This document shows, one piece after another, positions 5,184-11,817 of a stretch of 12,624 nucleotides of DNA. Each line of letters starts with the position of its first letter. The stretch's first letter is position 1. The stretch covers positions 1-12,624 of the forward strand of contig JBOGDF010000151.1 in the NCBI GenBank assembly GCA_050701635.1. The letters run 5' to 3'. The notes beneath the pieces are model-generated. The model was not told the DNA's origin. It did no database searches and saw only the letters and a list, made by a program, of their open reading frames with translations. The position numbers and the translations under genes were made by a program. The stretch comes from WHSM01 sp050701635. GTDB taxonomy: Bacteria; Actinomycetota; Actinomycetes; Mycobacteriales; Micromonosporaceae.

Positions 5184-7451
5184 AGACGATCTCTGTCCAA
5201 CGGACTCGGCGCTGGGCTGGCGTTGTGCCTGGCGCTGCTCACGATGACCTCAGGGTCGACGTGGGCACACGACCCTGACACACCGGCGGGACGCGACATG
5301 GCGAGCCGGTTCATGGCCGATCACCAGCCCGCCGAGCGGCTGGCTCCGATCACCAACGCCGCGACGCCCTGCACCAACGGCATGGCCGGCAGCTACCCGT
5401 GCAGGAACGTCGACCTGCTCAGCCTGCTGCCGCTGTCCAGCATCGGCGGCGGCAACGGCAACGACATCTGGGGTTGGACCGACCCCAGCAACAACCGGGA
5501 ATACGCGATCATGGGCCGCACCAACGGGACGGCCTTCGTCGACATCACCAACCCGGAGTCGCCGGTCTACCTCGGCAACCTGCCGACCGCGAGCGGCAAC
5601 GCGACCTGGCGCGACATCAAGGTCTACCGCAACCACGCGTTCATCGTCGCGGACGTCTCCAGCCACGGGATGCAGGTGTTCAACCTGACCCGGCTGCGCG
5701 GTGTCACCAGCCCGCAGACCTTCACGGCTGACGCCCGCTACACGCAGTTCGGCAACTCCCACAACATCGCGATCAACGAAGCGACCGGCTTCGCGTACGC
5801 GGTGGGCTCGAACACCTGCAGCGGCGGCCCGCACATGGTCAACATCCAGACCCCGACGTCGCCCACCAACGCCGGCTGCGTCAGCGGCGACGGCTACACC
5901 CACGACACCCAGTGCGTGGTCTACAACGGACCGGACGCCGACTACCGCGGCCGTGAGCTGTGCTTCAACTCCAACGAGGACACCGTCACCGTGGTCGACG
6001 TGACCACCAAGTCGACGCCGCGGCAGATCGCGCGGAAGCCGTACACCGGTGCGGCGTACACCCACCAGGGGTGGTTGACCGAGGACCACCGGTACTTCCT
6101 GGTCGACGACGAGCTGGACGAGCAGCGCCAGGGCGTCAACACCAAGACGTACATCTTCGACATGGCCAACGTGGACGCTCCCGTGCACACCGGTACGTAC
6201 ACCGCCCCGGTCGCCGCGATCGACCACAACCAGTACGTCAAGGGCAACTACTCGTACCAGGCCAACTACCGCGCCGGGCTGCGCATCCTCGACATCAGCG
6301 GGGTCGGCAACGCGACGCTGACCGAGGCCGGGTTCTTCGACATCTACCCGTCCAGCGACAGCGCCAGCTTCAACGGCGCCTGGAGCGTCTACCCGTACTT
6401 CCCGAGCGGCAACATCGTGGTCAGCGGCATCGAGCAGGGGCTGTTCGTGCTCAAGGCCAACCTGGGCGGCACCCCGGGTACGCCGACCGTGACCAACCCC
6501 GGCAATCAGACCGGGACGGTGGGAACCGCGGCGAGCCTGCAGCTGAACGCGTCGGGCGGCACCACGCCGTACACCTGGTCGGCGACCGGGCTGCCGCCGG
6601 GGCTGTCGATCGGCTCGTCGACCGGTCGGATCACCGGTACGCCGACCACCGCCGGCAACTACTCGGTGACCGCGACGGTGACGGACGCGGCGAACAAGAC
6701 CGCTTCCACCACGTTCAGCTGGAGCATCACCACGGCACCGCCTCCGGGATGTAGCGGCACCAACGGCACCGACGTCGCGATCTCGGACAACGCGACGGTG
6801 AACTCGCCGATCACGATCTCCGGCTGCACCGGCACCGCGTCGGCGACCTCCACCGTCGAAGTGCACATCCAGCACACGTACATCGGTGACCTGGTGGTGT
6901 CGCTGGTCGCGCCGGACGGGACCGCGTACGTGATGCACAACCGGACCGGCTCCGGCACCGACAACATCGACAAGACCTACACCGTCAACCTGTCCAGTGA
7001 GACCGCCAACGGCACCTGGAACCTCCGGGTGCAGGACGCGGCGTCCCAGGACGTCGGCAAGATCGACACCTGGACGCTGAACCTGGGCGGCGGCACCACA
7101 CCGCCTCCGGGCTGCTCCGGCACCAACGGCAACGACGTCGCCATCGCCGACCTGTCCACTGTGGAGTCCCCGATCGCGATCTCCGGCTGCACCGGCAACG
7201 CGTCGGCGACCTCGACGGTGGAGGTGCACATCCGGCACACCTACATCGGTGACCTGGTGGTCTCGCTGGTCGCGCCGGACGGCACCGTCTACACACTGCA
7301 CAACCGGACCGGCTCGGGCACCGACAACATCGACAAGACGTACACCGTGAACTTGTCGAGCGAGCTGCGCAACGGCACCTGGAAGCTGCGGGTGCAGGAC
7401 GCCGCGGCCCAGGACGTCGGCACCATCGACACCTGGACTCTCACCCTCTAA
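5181..7451 (+). CDS. Secreted choice-of-anchor B protein with putative Ig domain and two P/Homo B domains (long paralogue)
   Basis: Read from CTG 5181 the protein has 756 residues. Its signal peptide RRSLSNGLGAGLALCLALL ends with cleavage after TWA29, giving a mature HDPDTP start like the neighbour. The choice-of-anchor B/LVIVD domain covers about 30-430, with many stretches identical to the divergent paralogue. It is followed by a He_PIG-type putative Ig domain (about 430-520; PYTWSATGLPPGLSI, TGRITGTPTTAG) and two P/Homo B domains (524-635 and 645-756; HTYIGDLVVSLVAPDGT, NGTW.LRVQDAA..DVG.IDTWTL). P domains usually follow a subtilisin- or metalloprotease-type catalytic domain, and none is present here. 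TTG 5091 and GTG 5118 would also be in frame, but they lack a ribosome-binding site and would give an atypically long signal region. A role in surface binding or protein-protein interaction is inferred; no catalytic function is supported. Confidence 0.88.
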   Translation: MRRSLSNGLGAGLALCLALLTMTSGSTWAHDPDTPAGRDMASRFMADHQPAERLAPITNAATPCTNGMAGSYPCRNVDLLSLLPLSSIGGGNGNDIWGWTDPSNNREYAIMGRTNGTAFVDITNPESPVYLGNLPTASGNATWRDIKVYRNHAFIVADVSSHGMQVFNLTRLRGVTSPQTFTADARYTQFGNSHNIAINEATGFAYAVGSNTCSGGPHMVNIQTPTSPTNAGCVSGDGYTHDTQCVVYNGPDADYRGRELCFNSNEDTVTVVDVTTKSTPRQIARKPYTGAAYTHQGWLTEDHRYFLVDDELDEQRQGVNTKTYIFDMANVDAPVHTGTYTAPVAAIDHNQYVKGNYSYQANYRAGLRILDISGVGNATLTEAGFFDIYPSSDSASFNGAWSVYPYFPSGNIVVSGIEQGLFVLKANLGGTPGTPTVTNPGNQTGTVGTAASLQLNASGGTTPYTWSATGLPPGLSIGSSTGRITGTPTTAGNYSVTATVTDAANKTASTTFSWSITTAPPPGCSGTNGTDVAISDNATVNSPITISGCTGTASATSTVEVHIQHTYIGDLVVSLVAPDGTAYVMHNRTGSGTDNIDKTYTVNLSSETANGTWNLRVQDAASQDVGKIDTWTLNLGGGTTPPPGCSGTNGNDVAIADLSTVESPIAISGCTGNASATSTVEVHIRHTYIGDLVVSLVAPDGTVYTLHNRTGSGTDNIDKTYTVNLSSELRNGTWKLRVQDAAAQDVGTIDTWTLTL
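6750..7448 (+). repeat. Tandem duplicated P-domain coding sequence
   Basis: Two 336-bp units (6750-7085 and 7113-7448) encode 112-residue domains that match at 95 of 112 positions by my count. They are separated by a short Gly/Thr/Pro linker (GGGTTPPPG). Many codons differ synonymously while the protein is conserved. This suggests an older duplication kept under selection, not a recent slippage. Confidence 0.85.
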
Positions 7452-7465
7452 CCGCGACCATCCAT

Positions 7466-7515
7466 GATCATGGGCACCTTCACGTAGTCATGACTACGTG
7501 AAGGTGCCCATGATC
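7466..7515. terminator. Perfect 50-bp palindrome between convergent genes
   Basis: Bases 7466-7490 are the exact reverse complement of 7491-7515, with no unpaired spacer (centre GTAGTCATGACTAC). In RNA this would form a stem of about 23 bp with a four-base loop from either strand. It lies 14 bp after the stop of the plus-strand gene and 15 bp after the stop of the minus-strand gene, so a bidirectional terminator is the simplest reading. No T-tract follows. It may belong to a dispersed repeat family. Confidence 0.7.
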
Positions 7516-7530
7516 TTGAGGGTGGACGCG

Positions 7531-8301
7531 TCACGGCGCAGCGTCGAAGCTGCCGTGGCGGCCGGCGCCGGCGGCGAAGCGGGTGGCGCCGTCGAGGCTG
7601 TCGGTGGTGAGCGAGACCATGCCGTGCTCGAACTCGTTCGCCAGCGCCGCCGGCTCGTCCAGCCCTTCCTGCTCCAGCGCGGAGAGCCGGTCCTGCCGCA
7701 GGCAGGTCTGCGGGAATCCGGCGAGCTGCCGGGCCAGCTCGGTGGCGGCGGTCAGCGCCTGGCCCGCCGGCACCAGCCGGTTGGCCAGCCCGATCCGGTA
7801 CGCCTCCGCCGCGTCCACCCCTCGCCCGGTCAGGATCAGGTCCATCGCGACGCTGGCGCCGATCAGCCGGGGCAGCCGTACGGTGCCGCCGTCGATCAAC
7901 GGCACTCCCCAGCGGCGGCAGAACACCCCGAACACGGCGGTCTCGTCGGCGACCCGCAGATCCGCCCACAACGCCAGCTCCAGGCCGCCGGCGACGGCGT
8001 ACCCGGTGACCGCGGCGATCACCGGCTTGGACAGCCGCATCCGGGAGATGCCCATCGGGCCGTCGCCGTCCGGCGCGACCCGGTTCGGGTCTCCGGCGGC
8101 GACCGCCTTCAGGTCGGCGCCGGCGCAGAAGGTGCCGCCCTCGCCGTACAGGATCGCGACCGAGGCTTCGGGGTCGGCGTCGAAGCCGCGGAAGGCGTCG
8201 GCCAACGCTTCCGCGGTGGCGCGGTCGACGGCGTTGCGCGCCTCGGGCCGGTCGATGCCGACCAGGGTGACCGGGCCGTCCCGACGTACCGTCACCGTCA
8301 C
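7531..8301 (-). CDS. Enoyl-CoA hydratase/isomerase (crotonase-fold) family protein
   Basis: A 256-residue protein, usual length for the family, with a GTG start at 8301 that overlaps the TGA of the upstream gene as GTGA (8298-8301), which points to translational coupling. Crotonase signatures are visible. GTFCAGADLK (56-65) and GYAVAGGLELAL (100-111) build the acyl-CoA oxyanion hole, and WGVPLIDGGTVRLPRLIG (131-148) follows. Compared with mitochondrial enoyl-CoA hydratase, the first catalytic Glu has an equivalent (Glu108). The second is replaced by Cys128 (FGVFC), so hydratase activity cannot be assumed, and an isomerase or other crotonase reaction is possible. It is the last visible gene of the TetR-acyl-CoA dehydrogenase operon and ends near the 50-bp palindrome, which probably terminates the transcript. 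Confidence 0.9.
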   Translation of the reverse strand: MTVTVRRDGPVTLVGIDRPEARNAVDRATAEALADAFRGFDADPEASVAILYGEGGTFCAGADLKAVAAGDPNRVAPDGDGPMGISRMRLSKPVIAAVTGYAVAGGLELALWADLRVADETAVFGVFCRRWGVPLIDGGTVRLPRLIGASVAMDLILTGRGVDAAEAYRIGLANRLVPAGQALTAATELARQLAGFPQTCLRQDRLSALEQEGLDEPAALANEFEHGMVSLTTDSLDGATRFAAGAGRHGSFDAAP

Positions 8302-9146
8302 CGCTCTGCCCTCCGCGAGCCGTAGTCGCCGAACGGGTCGTCGCGTTCCCGTACCGCCTGGCGGATGCCTTTGGTGGCGGCCTTGGCGACGAAGTCACGC
8401 CCCTCCCGCGTGTGCCGGGCGATGCCGTCGAAGAGCGTTCCGAGGGTACGGGTGGAGCTCAGCCCCATGTTCTCGGCGGTCTGGTTGCACAGCAGCTTCA
8501 ACAGCTGCAGCTGGTTGAGCGGCACCTGCGCCATCCGGGTCGCCAGCGCCATGGCGTGCGCCTGCAGCGCGTCGTCGGGGACGATCTCCAGGATCAGGCC
8601 GACGCGTGCCGCCTCCGGGGCCGGGATCTCGTCGCCGGTGAGCAGGTAGCGCTTGGCCCGCTCGAAGCCGAGCCGGTAGACCCACATCGCGGTGGTCGGC
8701 GTACCCCAGACGCGGGACGGCGGGTAGCCGAAGGAGGCCCCCTCCCCCGCGATCACGATGTCGGCGCAGAGCACCAGGTCGGTGCCGCCGGCGATACACC
8801 AGCCGTTGACCGCGGCGATGGTCGGTTTGCTGGCGTACCAGAGCTTCAGGTAGGTGTCGACGAACGTCGACAGCATCCGCAGGTCCACCATCGAGTCCCA
8901 CTCCAGGTCCGACTCCGCCTCGGCGGCCTGCAGCTCGGTGGACCAGTCCAGGCCGTACCCGGCGCAGAACGCGGGGCCGTCGGCGCGCAGCAGGATCACC
9001 CGTACCGCCGGGTCGGCGTCGGCCTCGTCGATCGCGGCCGCCAGCTCGTCGCGGAGCAGCGGCGTGATCGTGTTGTACTCGGCTGCCCGGGCCAGCACGA
9101 TCGAGCGCACCCCGGCCTCGGTCTCGGTACGCAGCGTCTCAGCCAA
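8298..9146 (-). CDS. Crotonase/enoyl-CoA hydratase family protein lacking both usual catalytic acids
   Basis: A 282-residue protein with a TTG start at 9146. GGGGAGG (9152-9158, complement) lies five bases before it, and the start overlaps the end of the acyl-CoA dehydrogenase gene by 8 bp. GPAFCAGYGLDWS (57-69) and NGWCIAGGTDLVL (114-126) form the crotonase CoA-binding and oxyanion regions. At the two places where enoyl-CoA hydratases carry catalytic Glu, this protein has Asp123 (GGTDL) and Pro143 (FGYPP). The downstream segment WGTPTTAMW (147-155) is also unlike the usual G.PG.GG loop. The C-terminus is extended and highly charged. It probably acts on a CoA thioester by a different crotonase chemistry, or as a partner of the second crotonase gene. 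The fold is confident; the substrate is unknown. Confidence 0.88.
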   Translation of the reverse strand: MAETLRTETEAGVRSIVLARAAEYNTITPLLRDELAAAIDEADADPAVRVILLRADGPAFCAGYGLDWSTELQAAEAESDLEWDSMVDLRMLSTFVDTYLKLWYASKPTIAAVNGWCIAGGTDLVLCADIVIAGEGASFGYPPSRVWGTPTTAMWVYRLGFERAKRYLLTGDEIPAPEAARVGLILEIVPDDALQAHAMALATRMAQVPLNQLQLLKLLCNQTAENMGLSSTRTLGTLFDGIARHTREGRDFVAKAATKGIRQAVRERDDPFGDYGSRRAER

Positions 9147-10782
9147 AGGAGCCTCCCCGCGGGCGGGCGCGGTCCAGGATCGCGCCGGTGTCGACGCCGG
9201 TCGGCAGCGTCCCGTACGCGACCCCCCAGTCGGCGTCCAACCGGGAGGCGCAGAACGCGTCGGCGACCGCCGGGTGCCCGTGCCGCAGCAGCAGCGAGCC
9301 CTGGAAGATCAGCGCCATCGACTCCACGATCCGGCGGGCGCGGTACTGGATGTCGTCGAGGTCGGTCAGCTCCTTGCGTACCCCCGCGATCGCATGGTCC
9401 AACCGCGAGTCCTGACCGGCCGCGAGGTCCACTTCGGTGAAAAACGCCTCGACCGACTCCGGCTGCTTCGCCATGGCGCGCAGCGCGTCCAGCGCGGCCA
9501 CGTTGCCGGAGCCTTCCCAGATCGACGGCAGCGGCGCCTCGCGGTAGAGCCGGGGCATCCCGGATTCCTCGACGTACCCGTTGCCGCCCAGGCACTCCAG
9601 CGCCTCTGCGGCGTGGCCGGGGGCGCGTTTGCAGACCCAGTACTTGGTGACGGCGAGCGCGACCCGGCGTACCAGCGCCTCGGTCTGGTCACCGGCGACG
9701 GCGCGGTCCACCGCACCGGCCAGCCGCATCGCGGCGACCGTCGCGGCCTCGGCCTCCACCGCCAGATCCGCCAGTACGTTGACCATCAGCGGCTGCTCGA
9801 TCAGCCGGGCGCCGAACGCGCTGCGGTGGGTCGCGTGGTGCGTCGCCTGCACGACGCCCATCCGCAGCCCGGCCGCCGAGGCGATGGCGCAGTCCAGCCG
9901 GGTCAGGTTGACCATCTGGATGATGGTGGGTACGCCGCGCCCCTCCTCCCCGACCCGCCAGCCGAGCGCGTTGTCGTACTCGATCTCGGAGCTGGCGTTG
10001 GAGCGGTTGCCGAGCTTGTCCTTGAGCCGCTGCAGGTGCAGCCGGTTGCGGGTGGCGTCCGGCAGCACCCGGGGCAGCAGGAAGCAGGTCAGCCCGCCCG
10101 GCGCCTGCGCCAGCGTCAGGAAGACGTCGGACATCGGCGCCGAGGTGAACCACTTGTGCCCGGTGATGGCGTACGTGCCGTCGGCGTTCGGGGTGGCCCG
10201 GGTGGTGTTGGCGCGTACGTCGGAGCCGCCCTGCTTCTCGGTCATCGACATGCCGGCGATCACGCCGCGCTTGCCGGTCGGCTCCCGCAGCCCGTAGTCG
10301 TACGTGGTCGAGGTGAGCAGTGGCTCGTAGACCGCGGCGAGTGACGGCTCGACCCGCAGCGCCGGCACGGCGGCGTACGTCATCGAGATCGGGCACAGGT
10401 GACCGGGATCGGCCTGGCCCCAGACGTACAGCTTGGCGGCGCGGGCGACGTGGGCGCCGGGTCGACCGTCGGCCCACGGGGCGGCGTGCAGCCCGTGGCC
10501 GACCCCGACGGTCATCAGATCGTGCCAGTGCGGGTGGAAGTCGACCTCGTCGATGCGGTTCCCGTACCGGTCGTGGGTACGCAGCACCGGCGGGTACTTC
10601 TCCACCAGCCGGCCCCACTCCTGGGCTTCCTCCCCGCCGGCCCGGGTGCCCAGCTCGTGCAGCTCGTCCTCGGCCCAGCCGGCGCCCTCCCTTCGCAGCC
10701 CCTCCAGCAGGGCGGGGTCGGCGGCGACGTCGTACCCGGTCAGCGGCGGGACCTGGTTGGTGACCTCATGTGTCGGTGGCAT
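9139..10782 (-). CDS. Acyl-CoA dehydrogenase family protein, AidB-like
   Basis: A 547-residue FAD-dependent protein from ATG 10782, with GGGAGG at 10788-10793 (complement), five bases away. A longer in-frame extension upstream lies inside the TetR gene and is rejected. Family motifs include MTEKQGGSDVRAN (180-192), GHKWFTSAPMSDVFLTLAQ (208-226), LGGNGYVEESGMPRLYREA (398-416) and IWEGSGNVAALDALR (421-435). Glu423 of the last motif matches the usual catalytic-base position. The length and the GHKWF.S...SD pattern resemble AidB, the alkylation-response flavoprotein of Escherichia coli, more than short acyl-CoA dehydrogenases of about 380 residues. Its place with two crotonases and a TetR gene favours acyl-CoA catabolism over DNA repair (inferred). 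It overlaps TetR by 17 bp and the next gene by 8 bp. Confidence 0.9.
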   Translation of the reverse strand: MPPTHEVTNQVPPLTGYDVAADPALLEGLRREGAGWAEDELHELGTRAGGEEAQEWGRLVEKYPPVLRTHDRYGNRIDEVDFHPHWHDLMTVGVGHGLHAAPWADGRPGAHVARAAKLYVWGQADPGHLCPISMTYAAVPALRVEPSLAAVYEPLLTSTTYDYGLREPTGKRGVIAGMSMTEKQGGSDVRANTTRATPNADGTYAITGHKWFTSAPMSDVFLTLAQAPGGLTCFLLPRVLPDATRNRLHLQRLKDKLGNRSNASSEIEYDNALGWRVGEEGRGVPTIIQMVNLTRLDCAIASAAGLRMGVVQATHHATHRSAFGARLIEQPLMVNVLADLAVEAEAATVAAMRLAGAVDRAVAGDQTEALVRRVALAVTKYWVCKRAPGHAAEALECLGGNGYVEESGMPRLYREAPLPSIWEGSGNVAALDALRAMAKQPESVEAFFTEVDLAAGQDSRLDHAIAGVRKELTDLDDIQYRARRIVESMALIFQGSLLLRHGHPAVADAFCASRLDADWGVAYGTLPTGVDTGAILDRARPRGGSFG

Positions 10783-11377
10783 CCGATCCTCCCAGTGCGC
10801 GCATCGTGAACGTGACCATGGCGGGCACCACGCCGGGGCTCGCCGAGCCCTCCGACAGCGGCCCGACCAGCGCTTCGGCACCGGCGCCGACCAGCGCCGA
10901 CGCGGTGATGAGGGGGTCCTGCGGCGGCAGTACGCCGCTCTGGACCCCGAGTGCGATCCGCTCCGCGAACACGTCCCGGAACGCCCGCCGGAACACCAGC
11001 CGCTCGGCGTCCACCGCCGGGTCGACCGGCTCGGCCAGCAGCGCGTACGCCAGCCGCGGCGCCTTCAACGCCCGGCCCGCGAACGTCTCGATCACCGCGA
11101 CGATCTGCTGCACCAGATCGCCCGGCCGGTGCGCCGCCTCCGACACCGCGTCGACCTCGCGAGTCACCACGGTGCGGAACAGCTCGACCGCCAGCTCGGA
11201 CTTGTTGCCGAAGTGCTTGTAGAGGCTCCCTGTCGCGATCCCGGTACGGGCGGCGACGGCGGCCATCGAGCAGCCCGCGTACCCCTGCTCGGCCAGCAGC
11301 CCGATCGCGGCGTCCAGGATCGCGGCGCGCTGCGCGTCCAGTCGGGCCTGCACAGCGGGCGTACGTCGGTACGGCAT
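10766..11377 (-). CDS. TetR/AcrR-family regulator of the acyl-CoA dehydrogenase/crotonase operon
   Basis: A 203-residue protein from ATG 11377. The N-terminal helix-turn-helix spans about 14-62: QRAAILDAAIGLLAEQGYAG, then MAAVAARTGIATGSLYKHFGNKSEL, a textbook TetR recognition helix. The C-terminal ligand domain is not assignable to a substrate. An in-frame GTG at 11401 would add eight residues, but it lies inside the palindromic operator. ATG 11377 sits six bases after the -10 hexamer, so I prefer it and predict a leaderless mRNA. It is the first gene of a four-gene operon with 17-, 8- and 4-bp overlaps. The operator between its promoter elements implies that the regulator represses its own operon, with release by an acyl-CoA or related ligand (inferred). 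Confidence 0.9.
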   Translation of the reverse strand: MPYRRTPAVQARLDAQRAAILDAAIGLLAEQGYAGCSMAAVAARTGIATGSLYKHFGNKSELAVELFRTVVTREVDAVSEAAHRPGDLVQQIVAVIETFAGRALKAPRLAYALLAEPVDPAVDAERLVFRRAFRDVFAERIALGVQSGVLPPQDPLITASALVGAGAEALVGPLSEGSASPGVVPAMVTFTMRALGGSDATDT

Positions 11378-11412
11378 CCTCGTATTGAAGCAGTGAATCA
11401 CCGCTTCATCAA
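11378..11412 (-). promoter_or_regulatory. Operon promoter with 23-bp palindromic operator in the spacer
   Basis: On the minus strand TTGATG (11412-11407) and TTCAAT (11389-11384) are 17 bases apart. ATG follows six bases after the -10. A palindrome centred on 11397 covers 11386-11408, with arms TGAAGC and GTGA (plus strand) mirrored by TCAC and GCTTCA, and only one mismatched pair. It fills the whole spacer and touches both hexamers, the classic arrangement for repression by steric block, most likely by the TetR protein encoded directly downstream. Confidence 0.65.
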
Positions 11413-11522
11413 GTGGTGGCCGGACGTGACGGTCGCCGGATGGGTTGCGCCGAACCCGGCGGTGTCGGGCCGATGACCCGCGCCATGCTTCTCACCAACG
11501 TGGTCGCGATCGCCGCGTCGGG
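11413..11522. other. Left part of the 11402-11817 intergenic region, no gene seen
   Basis: This stretch lies between the TetR promoter and the MITE-like element. The only reading frame worth noting is a 17-codon frame (ATG 11473 to TAG 11526) without a ribosome-binding site, ending inside the element's CTAG flank; I do not call it a gene. To the right of the element, 11693-11805 likewise shows no gene. Confidence 0.5.
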
Positions 11523-11526
11523 CTAG

Positions 11527-11688
11527 GGTCTGTCCTGTGGATCTTGGTCGAGCGAGACAGGTGCCAGGCGGCGATCCGGCAAGGCGGAGGTTCGCCCGGA
11601 TACCGGTGTTGTATCCGGGCGGTTCTCCAACGCCGCCGGTCGTCGTCTGGTGCCTGTCGCAGCCGACTGAAGATCTACAGGACAGACC
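11527..11688. mobile_element. MITE-like element, 162 bp, with 19-bp inverted ends and CTAG flanks
   Basis: The left end GGTCTGTCCTGT...ATCTT (11527-11545) is mirrored by AAGAT...ACAGGACAGACC (11670-11688) with one mismatch in 19 bases. Both ends abut CTAG (11523-11526 and 11689-11692), a possible 4-bp target duplication, although CTAG is itself palindromic and could extend the repeat. The interior is also an imperfect inverted repeat. Its centre is a perfect 11-bp stem (11593-11603 with 11611-11621) around a 7-base loop, so the whole element can fold into one hairpin. No transposase is encoded. YTAR-type targets are known for part of the IS5 family, but the parent family is uncertain. Confidence 0.75.
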
Positions 11689-11805
11689 CTAGGAGCCGCC
11701 CCCGCAGTTCTTCCTTTCCGCAGTTCTCCTACGCGCGGGCTGAAATTTGTTCTGAGTTTCGTGCGGTCGTGCTGTTCGGGTCCGGGAATTGTCGTACCCG
11801 GTGTT

Positions 11806-11817
11806 TAGGGTGTGGGT
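11806..11817 (+). promoter_or_regulatory. -10 element and predicted leaderless start of the DUF222 gene
   Basis: TAGGGT (11806-11811) fits TANNNT and lies six bases before ATG 11818. No ribosome-binding site is present. A convincing -35 at normal spacing is not visible. The spacing matches the two TetR genes in this window. Confidence 0.4.

Noticed and set aside
5250..7301. Minus-strand 683-codon open frame over the long paralogue
   Set aside because: Low-complexity Arg/Gly/Val composition, no ribosome-binding site, and full overlap with a clearly conserved secreted protein.
8412..10344. Plus-strand open frames of 342 and 496 codons over the crotonase and dehydrogenase genes
   Set aside because: Antisense shadows of conserved enzyme genes, with no recognisable motifs.
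9139..10782. Dedicated DNA-alkylation repair function for the AidB-like protein
   Set aside because: Sequence resemblance alone does not show it, and the operon partners are acyl-CoA enzymes with no alkylation-repair gene nearby.
11473..11526. Seventeen-codon frame ending in the CTAG flank of the MITE-like element
   Set aside because: No ribosome-binding site, too short to assess, and no continuation recognisable beyond the element to suggest an interrupted gene.
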